Positions 1 to 10,799 are shown, counted from the stretch's first letter. The stretch is 64,000 nucleotides of DNA from Caenorhabditis remanei (GCF_010183535.1 NC_071333.1:16242587-16306586); one strand, 5' to 3'. Made by a program: numbers and translations. The notes: generated from the letters alone by a model not told the origin.

Positions 1-113
1 ATCATGCCTCTTTCGTAATCAACTAGAAAAAGTATTAATAAGTTTTCAATTTTGTTGGTAACATCAACTTCTTTTCTGTTCTCCCTGTTTCATTTTCAAA
101 TCTTATCACCAAT

Positions 114-359
114 ATGTCATACTACGGTAACGAAGGATACTCACCATACGGCCAACCTGCTTTTGGTGTGCCACCACCAGTCTACGGAGCTCCAGGGTAC
201 ATGCCACCAACTGTTCATATTCATTCTGATAATCATCATCACGGACACCATCATCATGGATACCTTCATGAGTTGGGACATGCTTTGACTGGACATCATC
301 ACCACTACCATCATGGACAGCACTTCGGACATCATCATCATCATCACGGACACCATTAA
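114..359 (+). CDS. His-rich small protein, kreg-1/F53A9-like (copy 1)
   Basis: Single-exon, 81-residue protein. It opens with MSYYGNEGYSPYGQP, continues with a short Gly/Pro/Tyr segment containing one PPPVYGAPGYMPP unit, and ends in a histidine-dominated half with the conserved core LHELGHALTGHHHH. No signal peptide or membrane segment is visible. The His clusters suggest metal binding; this is inference. The family resembles the C. elegans F53A9/kreg-1 group, known as KGB-1 JNK and heavy-metal responsive genes (recalled). The ATG is the first in frame with the family N-terminus. Unlike its paralogs it has no obvious splice acceptor directly upstream, and its promoter lies outside the window. 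Confidence 0.85.
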   Translation: MSYYGNEGYSPYGQPAFGVPPPVYGAPGYMPPTVHIHSDNHHHGHHHHGYLHELGHALTGHHHHYHHGQHFGHHHHHHGHH

Positions 360-963
360 TTTATTTATAACATTTTCATCCAATTAAATTGCTGTTTTTG
401 TTATTTATTGTTGTGCATAATTGATCTTTGAGTAGTATAATAAACATTAAGACATGTTTGTTTAGAGTTGATCACCATGGTTTTCAAAATAAACCAGTTA
501 CTCGTTTTCCTCAAAATTATGAGCATTTAACTTTACTAGATTAAGAAAATTGGAAGCGCTTCTTTTTATTTTATTGAAAATAATGCATTTTGTTTGTCAT
601 TAACATGTTATTCATGATTTTCGGAATTCTTTTTAAATATCATCAGTGATGAGTTGTTTTGCAACGAGTTCGCATCATGTGTAATGGAATTTTCATAAGT
701 CAGGTGAGACCCAAGCTCAAACGTGTTCATCTTCCCAAACTAGATGATTCGAGCTCTACTGAACATTTTTTTGGTCGGGAGATATATCTCAAGTTTTTTT
801 TACAAAAAATTGTCACACACATGTTCTTTGCTTTCAAACGCAAACAGTTTTGATACCAAATCTTTTTTTTCTGAAAAGATACAAATTTGGGTGTACTCGT
901 TTTACGATCTCAAATTGAATGGGATGACTAAGCGTTCAAAATCAACGTCACGCTACTTTCAAA

Positions 964-1052
964 CTTATCGGTGTGAAAAAAAGGCGGAAAGGGTATTGTT
1001 AATTCTTATCTATTTTCATGACGCAGTTTTTCAATTCGCCAGGGTATAAATA
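964..1052 (+). promoter_or_regulatory. Promoter module of His-rich gene copy 2
   Basis: A GATA-type site (CTTATC, 964-969) is followed 49 bp later by TGACGCA (1019-1025, AP-1/CRE-like) and 19 bp later by a TATA box (TATAAATA, 1045-1052). A G-rich stretch (GGCGGAAAGGG) lies between the first two. The same order and nearly the same spacing occur upstream of copy 3, so the arrangement is probably functional. Factor identities are inferred from motif shape only. Confidence 0.6.
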
Positions 1053-1157
1053 TAGGGAAGCAGTGGTAGATTGGTATCGTTTTCAAAAGTTTCTTTCCTT
1101 CTTTCTCTCCTTTTTTTAGAATGTACATTTTTTCATTTCCATTTTACAGCTGAAAAT

Positions 1158-1403
1158 ATGTCCTACTATGGAAATGGAAGCTACTCTCCTTATGGCCAAC
1201 CTGGCTATGGCGCCCCACCTCCAGTCTACGGAGCACCTCCACCAGTCTACGGAGCACCTGGGTATATGCCACCAACAGTAATCCATACTGACAACCACCA
1301 TCATGGACACCATCATCATCACGGCTTCCTTCATGAGTTGGGACATGCTGTGACCGGTCATCATCATCATCATCACCACGGACATCATCATGGACACCAC
1401 TAA
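1158..1403 (+). CDS. His-rich small protein, kreg-1/F53A9-like (copy 2)
   Basis: Single-exon, 81-residue paralog of copy 1. It starts MSYYGNGSYSPYGQPGYG, carries two PPPVYGAP repeats and a PGYMPP segment, then the FLHELGHAVTGHH core within long His runs. A splice acceptor (TTTTACAG, ending at 1149) lies 8 bp before the ATG, consistent with trans-splicing or a 5'-UTR intron, and fixes this start rather than the upstream in-frame ATG at 1071. Compositional bias and paralogy are seen directly. A metal-binding or stress role is inferred from the family. Confidence 0.88.
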   Translation: MSYYGNGSYSPYGQPGYGAPPPVYGAPPPVYGAPGYMPPTVIHTDNHHHGHHHHHGFLHELGHAVTGHHHHHHHGHHHGHH

Positions 1404-1868
1404 TTTATAATCTTGTTTTTATTGTTAGAGAGATACGGTTTCTGCATAATGATGAAAAATTTTTGTCATGTATAATAAATCAATGATTACTGACTTTGTG
1501 CATTTTTTTTTGTTCAAGTTACTGTCAAAAAATAGTTTCAAGCTGTCTTTAGAGACTGCGACACAGTCTTGGCCTCCAACTCCTACTGTATTACAAACAT
1601 CAGTCAGCTGAGACCGGAAAAGTTATTTCAACATAGTGTAAAACTAATTTACAAAACAGATGAGTGCCCTTTTGCAAACAAAGACCCACAGGATACTGAC
1701 GTGATGTAATATGACACCGTTGTGAAATATTTTTAGAGAAAAAAAACATCTCAATTTACTTATTTTTGGGAATACTAAAGCTCTAACAGGCGTTCTGATG
1801 TATTCTGTGTAACCGTTTAAATTTTTTTGAATACTCAATACTTTGGAACTCTAAACTACATACATTCA

Positions 1869-2171
1869 ACAGTACCGCTTGAAAGGCTATCAACTTTGGC
1901 TGTTTTCAATGGAAAATGACCAACTTTGACAGTGGTTCGGGTTAGACAGAGAAAAAGCACATGATTTTTATAGTTGATCATTTTTTGTAGGGATACAGCC
2001 ATGAAAGTTACAGTTCTTCAAAGTCATTTTTCCCTGAACCATTCCAGAACTACAAAAATGATTTGATATTTTCGCTCAGTCCACATGACACCGATATACA
2101 CTGTTAAAGTTGGTTAATTTTCCTATTCACTAAAAAAGAGCCAAAGTTGATAACCTTTGGAGCGGTACTGT
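1869..2171. repeat. Palindromic MITE, 'ACAGTACCGCT' family
   Basis: About 303 bp, starting ACAGTACCGCTTGAAAGGC and ending with the near inverse (AGCGGTACTGT). The arms fold back on each other (ATCAACTTTGGCT against AGCCAAAGTTGAT). It belongs to the same family as 36487-36923 and, in degraded form, 8232-8660. No coding capacity is seen. Confidence 0.75.
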
Positions 2172-2450
2172 ACATAGAATCCCAAAAACGATTGAACATC
2201 GAAGGGAAGAACCAAAAAAAATCATAAAACTGTAAGACCGTTCTTATCAGACTGTGTCAATGATCAGTTTCAAAAACGTACGGTATTTCAAAATACATCT
2301 TCATCACTATTCATTTGTATTACTGTTCTTCCATTCAAATGACTCAGAAGAATAAACAAAGTCTGTGTTTTTTTAATCTTCTGCTCCCATGTTTTTATGA
2401 ACATCGACGTGACTAATACAAACAACAATACGTCAGCCGCCTCTTTCAAA

Positions 2451-2536
2451 CTTATCAGTGACAAAACGGGGTGGGCACTTAATTTCGCTTTTTATCTTTT
2501 TTGATGACGCAATTTTTAGAGAGTGTCGTTTAAATA
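2451..2536 (+). promoter_or_regulatory. Promoter module of His-rich gene copy 3
   Basis: CTTATC (2451-2456), then TGACGCA 48 bp later (2505-2511), then a TTTAAATA TATA-like box 17 bp further (2529-2536). A GGGGTGGGC G-box lies after the GATA site. Order and spacing match copy 2 closely. Confidence 0.6.
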
Positions 2537-2654
2537 CCCGACAGGATTGCCATTTCAGCATCGAGCTTTCTCATTCTTTTTCATTCCCTTTTTTCAGCAT
2601 TTTTCACACTTCGATTTCTTTTTTTTTTGTATTGTGTTTTTCTTCCAGAAAACT

Positions 2655-2909
2655 ATGTCTTACTACGGAAACGGATACAATCCATATGGAACTCCAGGAT
2701 ATGGAGCACCACCTCCAGTCTATGGAGCTCCTCCACCAGTCTACGGAGCACCGATTCACATTCATACCGACGGGCATCATCATGGCCACCATCATCATCA
2801 CCACCACGGTTTGATGCATGAGTTGGGACATGCCTTGACTGGACACCACCATCATCATCATGGACACCACCATGGACACCACCACCATCACCACGGTCAT
2901 CATTATTAA
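2655..2909 (+). CDS. His-rich small protein, kreg-1/F53A9-like (copy 3)
   Basis: Single-exon, 84-residue paralog. It starts MSYYGNGYNPYGTPGYG, has two PPPVYGAP repeats, then IHIHTDGHHHGHH, the core GLMHELGHALTGHH and a terminal His run ending HHY. It lacks the PGYMPP segment of copies 1 and 2. A splice acceptor (TTCTTCCAG) lies just upstream of the ATG, which rejects the longer upstream reading frame. The head-to-tail arrangement with copies 1 and 2 (spacing about 1.0 and 1.5 kb) suggests local duplication. Confidence 0.88.
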   Translation: MSYYGNGYNPYGTPGYGAPPPVYGAPPPVYGAPIHIHTDGHHHGHHHHHHHGLMHELGHALTGHHHHHHGHHHGHHHHHHGHHY

Positions 2910-3084
2910 CTTCGGTGTTGAGATATTTATTTGTTGAGAGCATACTTTAAAACGAGTAATTTTCAATAAATCCTACTAATGTTTGTGAATAAGCTATTTT
3001 AAAAAATGCGTTGCTTACCTTAACCTATCAGTGTGCAAGTTTATAGAAAATTCTGAACGCATACCAAAAGTCAATTCCCTTGTA

Positions 3085-3245
3085 AGATTTGTAATAGAGG
3101 AGCACCTAGTAGTGCCTGTTTGCAGCGGTGTACCTCGGTTCCCAAAGGAAACATCAAAAAGCTGCTAACTGACAATATATAGCTTAATATACATAAAATA
3201 TTTTTTCAGCTGAATGTGAAATAATTTTCACATTTCCAAAGACAG
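3085..3245 (+). repeat. Interspersed repeat shared with 30632-30790
   Basis: GAGCACCTAGTAGTGCCTGTTTG, TTCCCAAAGGAAA and AATATATAGCTTAATAT recur in the same order and orientation at 30632-30790 with substitutions. It is non-coding and does not resemble a transposon that I recognise. Confidence 0.6.
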
Positions 3246-3249
3246 CCGA

Positions 3250-4330
3250 GATAAGATGCTCCAACTTTTTCTACCGGATGTGCCTCTATTTTTTTACAGT
3301 GAATTCTGAAAAGAAAGCTCAAAATCTCATTTCAATAAAGACACAAGTTTGCAGACTTTTTCATTTCAGTCCTTGTGAAGCATTGGAAATAAAATCCAGT
3401 CTGTTTAGCATGAATTTTCTGTTTTTTCAGTTTCACAGATTTTTCCTCACACTATTTGTCAGCATTCATTTTTTATTACGTATGTCCCATATAACCTTCG
3501 CCCGTAAACTTTAACAGTTCCGTTTTTTGGTCTATCATCCCGAGGTTTGGACTTGAACTATTGAAAAAGCTTACACAACATCAAAGTAGACTGATAAGCA
3601 ATGTCAACCAACGGTAAAGCATGAAACGTGCTTGAAAATAAACCGTAATTATTAGTGTACACATGACATTTGGAATGTCATGTTTTCTATTCATGTTCTA
3701 GTGTTATATTGAAAAATGTGACATTTCCAATGTCGAAGCTTTCAGATTATAAGGAATAAATGTGTAAAGACAGAAAAACCGGAAAAATATAAAAATTACC
3801 GTGTAGTCAGTCACTCTAACGCTCGCTGACCAAAATAAGAGTAACATTGAAAAATCAGCACATCTAACACTGCAATGCGTAAAATTTTTGAATTAAACTA
3901 TTTTTCTGATTCAGAAGAAAATTGGGCCGCTGCTTGTTTTTTTGTTAACCATTTCCATATACCAAAAATAGCAAGTAATACTCAAAATTTATGTTTAATT
4001 GCTTCACTAGTCATGGAAAACTGTAAACTATATGCAGTAAGTAACATTAACGATTTAATAACTTTACAAGTGTTATAGATCTATTTTTGCCATGTATTTT
4101 CACGTACGTATTTGAAAAAACGAAATCTTTTTTTTTTGTGAACCTTGTTTTCCTGCTGTTAGAATGCTACTAAAGCCTGTATTCTAATATTCCATTTTCA
4201 GAATTGAAAAATAGTTTTTTTGAAAAATATTATTATAATTCATTGAAATCAAACAGGATGATCATTTATTCAGTAGTAGGATTCATTGGGAAGGATGACA
4301 ATATTCATGAATATACAAAATGAATTTTAC
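3250..4330. other. AT-rich intergenic region, no supported gene
   Basis: A few short reading frames occur here, for example 3875-4078, but they have AT-driven composition, no family resemblance and no splice context. A small inverted repeat around TGACATTTGGAATGTCA lies near 3664-3740. Nothing else is recognised. Confidence 0.4.
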
Positions 4331-4332
4331 AT

Positions 4333-4596
4333 TTAATGGTGTCCATGGTGTCCTCCATGGTGATGGCTCTCGTAGTGGCTCTCGTAGTGATGACCACCCC
4401 CGTGATGTCCTCCGTGGTGATGACTTTCATGATGTCCGTGATGATGAGTATCCATGTGTCCTCCATGATGTCCTCCATCGGTGTGAACGTGGACAGTGGT
4501 TGGTGGCATGTATCCTGGGGCTCCGTGGACTGGTGGAGCGCCATATCCTCCGTGCATTGGTGGTGGGGCACCGTATCCGTTTCCGTAGTACGACAT
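4333..4596 (-). CDS. His-rich small protein, kreg-1/F53A9-like (copy 4)
   Basis: Single-exon, 87-residue paralog on the opposite strand. It starts MSYYGNGYGAPPPMHGGYG, contains GAPPVHGAPGYMPPTTVHVHTD, and ends in a Gly/His/Ser-rich tail (ESHHHGGHHGGGHHYESHYE) in place of the LHELGHALTG core. It is therefore the most divergent of the MSYYGN group. A splice acceptor (CTTCTTATAG) lies immediately before the ATG. The N-terminal half is clearly homologous to copies 1-3. The changed tail suggests relaxed or shifted selection on the His region. Confidence 0.85.
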   Translation of the reverse strand: MSYYGNGYGAPPPMHGGYGAPPVHGAPGYMPPTTVHVHTDGGHHGGHMDTHHHGHHESHHHGGHHGGGHHYESHYESHHHGGHHGHH

Positions 4597-4729
4597 TTTT
4601 TCTATAAGAAGACATGGTTGAGAAAAAGATTGAAAAAAAAGAAAAGAATATAAATCCGAAAAATCGAAAAGTGTCAAAAAATGCAAGGAGAAATGAAACA
4701 ACTGATGAGGTAAGGTGAAGTCGGTGTGG

Positions 4730-4839
4730 TATTTAAAGAACCTTCGGTGAATGGAGGAAATACGTCATATGACAGATAAAATCGAAATTATCAATGCGAT
4801 GGTGGCATTTCGCCCTCCCCACATTTGACGCCTGATAAG
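4730..4839 (-). promoter_or_regulatory. Promoter module of His-rich gene copy 4
   Basis: Read on the minus strand: a GATA site (CTTATC, 4839-4834), a G-rich box (GTGGGGAGGGCG), TGACGTA (4767-4761) and TTTAAATA (4737-4730). It has the same element order as copies 2 and 3 with slightly wider spacing. Confidence 0.55.
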
Positions 4840-4899
4840 TTTGCGAAAAAATGACGGTATTGTTATTTGCCTTAGTCACCTTTCCACTTGCCTCAGGAC

Positions 4900-6430
4900 A
4901 AAGGGGCTTAAGCAAACTGAAGAGCGGAACGGGAATCGATCTGACTGACTCATAGGTCAAAAAAAGGCAAATGATCCAGAAAAATAGCACGCCCTCATGA
5001 TGTTGAAGTATTTTGAAATTGATCAACATCTGAAATATCAATTGACCAAACAAAAATATTTGTTCACAATCAGATTTTTGGATCACATGAGTTATGAAAC
5101 TAATTATGTAAAAGCTTTCAATTATTTTTTGAATTCAAACGCTTCTAAATACCACAAAGTATAACAAAAAAGGCCGATCTTTTTTTTTCGTTTTTTTTGT
5201 TTCTATTACCATTTTGGTGTCTTTCTCTCAAACTATATAAATGGATATTTGATCATATTTATATGAAAACAATAGATATTAATACATAAAAATTTCATTC
5301 GATTGAGACAATTCGATTTATAAATTCGAGTTCAATGGAATCTGGACGGAGACGGTGGATTGTTTTTGAACACATGAAATTGACATATTGAAATCACGGT
5401 ACAATTTTATTTGCTCCTTTTTCCACATTGCTCAATGTGAATTATGCAGCATATCACTCGTTGACTTACGCAACTGTAAAAAATTTAATTAAAGTATTAT
5501 TTTGTGTTGGCGATACTTATGTTCATTAATAATATTTTATTAATTCTATGAAACTGTTGGGAGCCTGAACGTCCACATTTTCCACTTATCGCAGGTTATC
5601 ATTATTCAAAAGTAATAAATTTCAATAATTCAAGTTCAACGTGTCCACGGCTTCCGCTGCAATCCTTGTGCGAATAATATAGGCATGATTTTCAAAGATT
5701 GTGAAGAAACATAGTCTAAAATAAAAAAACGAAACAAGACAAATTACATTATCAGCTAAAAATCATATAAAAGAGGGTGCAATTTTTAGTCCTCCAGACC
5801 TCAGTCATTCGTAATGAATCCGCACGCGAATCCGTGTACCATCCGCGCACGAGACAATGGATTCAGCGTAATAAAGTGCGGAGTCGTATTTGAAATTTTT
5901 GATGACGGGCCGTACGCGACAGACGAGTCGTGAAAATAGCCGTAACGAATCGAATCAGGCACGGATCGAAAACCTGGAAAATCTTGAAGCGCGTTTTACC
6001 TATGAAACGTGCAAAATTTTGAACAAAAGTGAGAAAGACAAACATTTGACTTTGAACTTATACATCTTTCCTACAAATAGTTAATTAGATTTTCCATTAA
6101 AATACATGATGTCCAATTCGATAGCATCGTATTTTATGTTTTTGAACTGCAAGTTCATTGTTAAACATTAGATGGACCGGCAAACTCCCGAACGTTGTTT
6201 CGTGAACCGATAAACTGTCAAGCTGTTTCCTTTTCTTCACCAGTACAGATTTGTTCAAACGGTTCTTTAAAAAATTCACCGATCATATTAAAATTTCAAC
6301 GAAAACACCTATTTTAACAACAGTATCTTTCCGTGTTTATCATTTCGTGTTTTCTGTCAAAAGTTCTGCAGTTCTATTCAGGAAGAATGATTACATATTT
6401 ATTGTACAGCAGAAGTGTATGCTCAAAAAA
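4900..6430. other. Intergenic region without supported genes
   Basis: Short overlapping frames on both strands show no family resemblance. A more GC-rich patch near 5815-5995, with many CG dinucleotides, stands out from the AT-rich surroundings but carries no recognisable gene. Confidence 0.35.
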
Positions 6431-6440
6431 AACGGTTCAA

Positions 6441-6692
6441 TTAATGATGTCCATGGGAATCGTGGCTGTGATCTCCATGGCTGTGCTCGTGAGCAGCATC
6501 GTGTTGAGTGTGAGCACAATGCTCACCAGCTTGATGGTTTCCAGCATGTTGAGTATCACAGTGATCTCCGGCGTGATGGACGTGTTGTCCATGAGCGTCG
6601 TGTTGAGTGTCGTGGTGATGTCCATCCTTGTGCTCATCGTGATGATCGTGGTGACCGTCGGATGGTCCGTGCTCGTGTCCTTGATGCGACAT
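6441..6692 (-). CDS. His/Asp-rich small protein
   Basis: Single-exon, 83-residue protein starting MSHQGHEHGPSDGHHDHHDEH. It is made almost entirely of His, Asp, Gln, Gly and Ala, with loose repeats (CDTQHAGNH, CAHTQHDAAHEH) and two cysteines. It lacks the MSYYGN head of its neighbours but shares the His-rich bias and strand context. A splice acceptor (TTTTTTTTCAG) precedes the ATG by 7 bp. A CTTATC site and a TTTAAATA box (6797-6790, minus strand) lie upstream. A metal-buffering role is plausible from composition but is only an inference. Confidence 0.8.
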   Translation of the reverse strand: MSHQGHEHGPSDGHHDHHDEHKDGHHHDTQHDAHGQHVHHAGDHCDTQHAGNHQAGEHCAHTQHDAAHEHSHGDHSHDSHGHH

Positions 6693-7189
6693 GTTTCAAC
6701 TGAAAAAAAAATAATAAAGAGAGAAATACTTGAATACTAAAGAGCAGTGGAAAAAAAGAAGTTGTGATGAATGACTGTCCTGGCAGGTCTATTTAAAGGA
6801 AACCCAGTGGTTATAGAACACATCACGAGTGGAGATAAAAGGTTTGACAGTGAGTTGGCATTGCGATAGATAAGGGAATTGCGGTCGACGTGGGAAGAAA
6901 GTCTCGAGTTTGTACATATGGTCTTGCTTTTACTATTGACATTAGTCAGTCACCTCGTAAAATAGATTTCATGCGAAACACATCTCCATCGGATTGTCCT
7001 GACTCAGTTGTTGGCTTTGGCGCATTGAATTGGATGGACGAATGGTTTTTTGAATGGAATGTTTTGTGCGTGGTGAAACTCACTGGGAAATAAAGATGGC
7101 ATGTTTGGGCAATGAATGTTATTGAATTCTGCAAATTCCTCAGAATCATGAGATTTTTCAATTTTTTCGATGTTTTTAAGTATCGGTAA

Positions 7190-7310
7190 AAACTCAAGAT
7201 TAGATTTTGACTATTTTCATGGAAATTTTGATTAAAAAATTGTGCACAGTTTTGCCGAGCGGGCCGGGCCGAGATTTGCATGTCTGGTTTTAATTTGTTT
7301 CTCCATATAA
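7190..7310 (-). repeat. Interspersed 'CGGCCCGGCCCG' repeat
   Basis: On the minus strand this reads TTAAAACCAGACATGCAAAT, then CTCGGCCCGGCCCGC, then GTGCACAATTTTTTAAT and TAGTCAAAATC. The same order recurs at 52780-52930 on the plus strand, with a possible fragment near 45465-45540. It is an interspersed family with no coding potential. Confidence 0.6.
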
Positions 7311-7726
7311 ATGCCATGTAACTGTTTTAACCATAATCCAAAATGTTCCTCATACCGGTAGACTACATTCTACTCTTACTTATACTCTTCCTATACTTCC
7401 CAATGTTGTTGACATTGACACGCTTTTTCAAACATTTTTTAACTTTCACTTCAATACTTTTAATGGCATTGATAAGCTGTGATGTCACTAGACTGAAGCT
7501 CAGTACAATCACAATGTACAAAACGTCGAAAACGGTCCGGAACGAAGAGAGATAAGAAGTGTCAGGTGGCATTAATTGGGTGTAGTTTTATTGTTTTTTC
7601 TATTTTTTCTTTTCAAACGAGAGAAATTGGTTTTCACAACGTTTTATTGTTTTAGCAGGTGACTCGAAGTGAAAGAGCCAAGAAATCAAGTGATAAGTAA
7701 TTTTCATATTGGCATTCCTCAAAAAT

Positions 7727-8167
7727 TTAATGGTGCTCGTGATGGTGTCCGTGATGATGTCCATGGTGATGGTGATGCTCCTTCTTTCCATGTTTTCCAT
7801 GACTGTCTTCGTGATGATGATCATCGTGAACAACTCCTCCTGGAGCAATGTTATGGCCTGGAGCACCAAGTGGTGGTGGAGGTGCGTATCCAGCATTACC
7901 GAATCCGGTACCAGCGGTTGGTCCAGCGTACCCAGCACCTCCGTATGGTCCAGATGGTTGACCTTGTCCACCACTTCCATATGGAGCTTGTGGTCCATTG
8001 TACCCTCCATTTCCATAATGCAAGGTTGGGATTCCGTCTTGGTGAGGTGGCTGTCCAGGGTGACCGGAGTTGTTGCCATATGGCCCGGTTGGTCCGTTAT
8101 AGCCAGCATTTCCATAGGATCCGGTGTTCGGACCGTTGTAGCCTGCGTTGCCGTAGTTGTTAGCCAT
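7727..8167 (-). CDS. Gly/Asn/Tyr-rich protein with His-rich C-terminus
   Basis: Single-exon, 146-residue protein. Residues 1-100 are repeats of the type YGNAGYNGP, YGSGGQGQP and YGGAGYAGP; residues 104-146 are a His/Lys/Asp-rich tail (HHHHHGHHHGHHHEHH at the end). It combines a Gly-Tyr-rich low-complexity head with the His tail typical of its neighbours. A splice acceptor (GTTGATTCAG) lies just before the ATG. The likely promoter TATA (8741-8734) is about 570 bp upstream with a palindromic repeat between, implying a 5'-UTR intron or trans-splicing. Function unknown. Confidence 0.8.
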   Translation of the reverse strand: MANNYGNAGYNGPNTGSYGNAGYNGPTGPYGNNSGHPGQPPHQDGIPTLHYGNGGYNGPQAPYGSGGQGQPSGPYGGAGYAGPTAGTGFGNAGYAPPPPLGAPGHNIAPGGVVHDDHHHEDSHGKHGKKEHHHHHGHHHGHHHEHH

Positions 8168-8231
8168 TTTTCTGAATCAACACAAAAATAAGAATTATAT
8201 GAAGATTATCGGAGAATATAGTAACGGCCAA

Positions 8232-8660
8232 AAATATATCATGTTTTGCCAAAATGCATAACTTTGAGAGAGCGTCATGATAAAGTAATCGTTCCACAGA
8301 ATAACGGTTTATGGATAGAACAGACAAAGAGTGGAACTCCAATTTTGTAGTTGGGAACGTTTTTGTCCAGACGCTCCCTAAAAAATTTACATTTCGACAG
8401 AGTAACTTCTCCCTTAAATCGACTCATTTCACTGCAAGATAGTGGAATTTTTGAGCTATTCACTTAAAATTACTATAACTCTCTAGGGAGTGTCCGTAGA
8501 GAAACATTGTCAACTACAAAAATGGAGTTCTACTTTTGGTCGATTTGATCTCATAAAAATTATTTTGTGGGAAAGTTAGTTTTACTATGACACAATCTCA
8601 AAGTTGGGAATTTTCAATTGAAAAAGGCAAAATATGATTAATTTTTGGTGGTTACTGTAT
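8232..8660. repeat. Degraded palindromic MITE
   Basis: The arms are related by inversion: ACTTTGAGAGAGCGTCATGATAAAG and GTTCCACAGAATAAC on the left, and the inverse of CTTTCCCACAAAATAA and AACTTTGAGATTGTGTCATAG on the right. It matches the interior of the 36487-36923 element. It lies between the putative promoter and ATG of the Gly/Tyr/His-rich gene. Confidence 0.6.
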
Positions 8661-9166
8661 GTTTAAGGTATGAGGCGGAAAATAAGGTTCAGAAAAAGTA
8701 AAGGTAGTTATGGGAAGATGAAAATGTTCAGACTATTTATAAGACACGAAACGATGGATTGCATTTGAGTTTAGACTCAAGACACATCAACAGCAGCCAT
8801 TTTCTACCACTAGATGACTCACATCAACACGAATCAAAAGATTCCCGCACTTTGGACTGTCTGTTCAAATATTTGTCCCTTCCACCGCAGATTCTCTGAA
8901 AAAACTTCTTTGCGTGCTGCTTCTCTTTTTTTATCTGTTTGCTTTTTACCTTTGAATTATATTGAAAAGAAGACGGTTCGTGGTGAATAAAGCGTTTATT
9001 TATGAATTTTGTTGTTGATTACACCGGAAAAAAGAAAAAAGGGCAGAAGGGGGTTGAAACACACTCTAAAATACAAAATGGGAAGGGAGAGAGAATATTA
9101 TGAAAGAATTGCAGATTTTTTTTTGGTGATGATGAGGAGATGTTGATGACAAGTGATGCGAATGGC

Positions 9167-10795
9167 TTAGGCGGCGACAGCCTCGGCAGCGGCTTCACTG
9201 TCTGGGATCACGACCTCCTGGAATGAAAAACGTATACTACTGTAGTAACAGGATATTGAACTTACAGCTCCCTCATTTGGGTTCTTAGCTGGTCCGTCTT
9301 CAAAGTCCTTGTCTGGAATCTGAAGTGGGATTGGTGCAACTGGTGGCTTGGCAGCATCTCCTTCAGCTTTGACTTGCTCAACATACTTTGGTGGCTCGAG
9401 GTTCTTTCTGAAAACATTCATTTTGTTGACGACTCGTTAACAAGTCAACCACGCACCTGATCTGTTCAAGCTCGTCGTTCTCCTTGCGTCCCCACTCTGC
9501 TGGCGGCCGGGCGGTTCCGTGGGCGATGGTGAAGGCTGGCTTGACGAAGGGGTTTTCGAAGAGGTCACGACGGTCGACGTATGATCTTCTGTCGGTTTGA
9601 CGATCGAACTTGGAAGCAGTGGTGATCTTTGGTGGATGGACTGATGAGGCGGCCTCCTCTGGGTCAAGTCCTTTCTTGAGAGCCTTGTTACGGGCGACTT
9701 GCCGTTGACGCTCGCTGAGCTCTTTCAACTGCAAATTTTCAGTTTTAGAAAATGATTTCGCAGTCACATAATCATTAACTTACGTCGTACTCTTGACGCT
9801 CACGTCTCTTCTCCAAATCGTATTTCTCTCCCTCAAGTTTGACAATACGGGCGTGAAGTCCCTTGATTCTGTCCTTCAAGTCGTTTGGCATAAGGTTGGA
9901 GACGTCTTGAGCCTTGCAGACAGCGTTCAAGAAAGCTCTCTTGGCATCCTCCTGTTGTTCCTTGGAGAGTCCTTCAGCCTTGGCGCCTTGAGCAAGGTTT
10001 CCGAAGCTGGCGGCTTGGTCACCCTTAGATTGGACGGTGAAGTTCTTTCCTCCTGGTCCTCCGACGGCGGCTCCAGCGAAAGATCCAGCCATCATTTGTT
10101 GACGGCGAGACTTCTCCTCGTTCTTGCGAGCCTTCTCGGCATCAGCCTTTGCCTTACGGTCTTCTTCGTCCTTGCGGCGTCTCTCCTCATCTTGACGTCT
10201 TCTCTCGGCGAATTGACGCTCGTCTTCTTCACGCTCAGCGCGACGTTTCTCTTGCTTCTCCTTAAGCTCACGGAGCTCCTGCTCCATTTGCTCCTTTTCA
10301 AGAACACGACGTTGCTCGTAATCGAGAAGCTTAGCGGCTTCTTCTTCCTCGTGACGTTTCTTGGCGGCCTGTAAGTAACTTTATTCAGAACATTCCCTCT
10401 TCCAGTCGAATCTAGGTGCACCGCCCACGCATATGTTCCCTAACTTACAAGCATGGCAGCTTCAGCCTCAGTCATCTCTGCTGGTGGCTTCTCCTCCTGA
10501 ACTGGTGGACGTGGCTTTGGCTTCTCCTCAACTGGAGCTTCTTCTTCAGCGGCTTCTGGCTCTTCCTCTTCGGCTGGAGCATCCTCGGCGGCAGCCTCTT
10601 CGGTCTCCTCGACCTCTTCGGCCAGGGACTCTTCAACTTCCTCCTCCTCCTCACCGGAACTGTAAGAGGAGGATTGTATTCATAGAAGATAGTGGATAGA
10701 AGTTGGTTATGGTAGAATCAAAGTCATAGTTAGAAATTCTCAGTTTTGGAATCTATCGTGTTGAAAACTTACAGCACTTCCTCCTCGTCGGACAT
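9167..10795 (-). CDS. tnt-2: Troponin T
   Basis: Six coding exons (minus): 10795-10773, 10659-10449, 10368-9784, 9728-9457, 9407-9266, 9217-9167; 427 residues. It is the tropomyosin-binding subunit of muscle troponin. Order: acidic Glu/Ala N-terminus (residues 1-70) with a Pro/Lys patch, a Lys/Arg/Glu-rich helical region in exon 3 ([39 protein letters not shown]), an invertebrate-type insert with a Gly-rich stretch, the helix [19 protein letters not shown], a second coiled coil ([19 protein letters not shown]), and a C-terminal extension ending AAAEAVAA. All junctions keep frame with GT-AG introns. The tnt-2 assignment rather than another nematode paralog rests on recalled synteny with F53A9. 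Troponin T itself is near certain. Confidence 0.9.
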
Positions 10796-10799
10796 GGTT

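Noticed and set aside
2523..2909. Longer reading frame extending the third His-rich protein upstream
   Set aside because: The extra N-terminus spans the TATA-like box, a pyrimidine-rich tract and the splice acceptor at 2648, and has no counterpart in paralogs. The MSYYGN start is conserved.
9793..10374. Long plus-strand open frame opposite troponin T exon 3
   Set aside because: It is the shadow of the Glu/Lys-rich coding strand (Leu/Ser-rich antisense) and carries no splice or family support.
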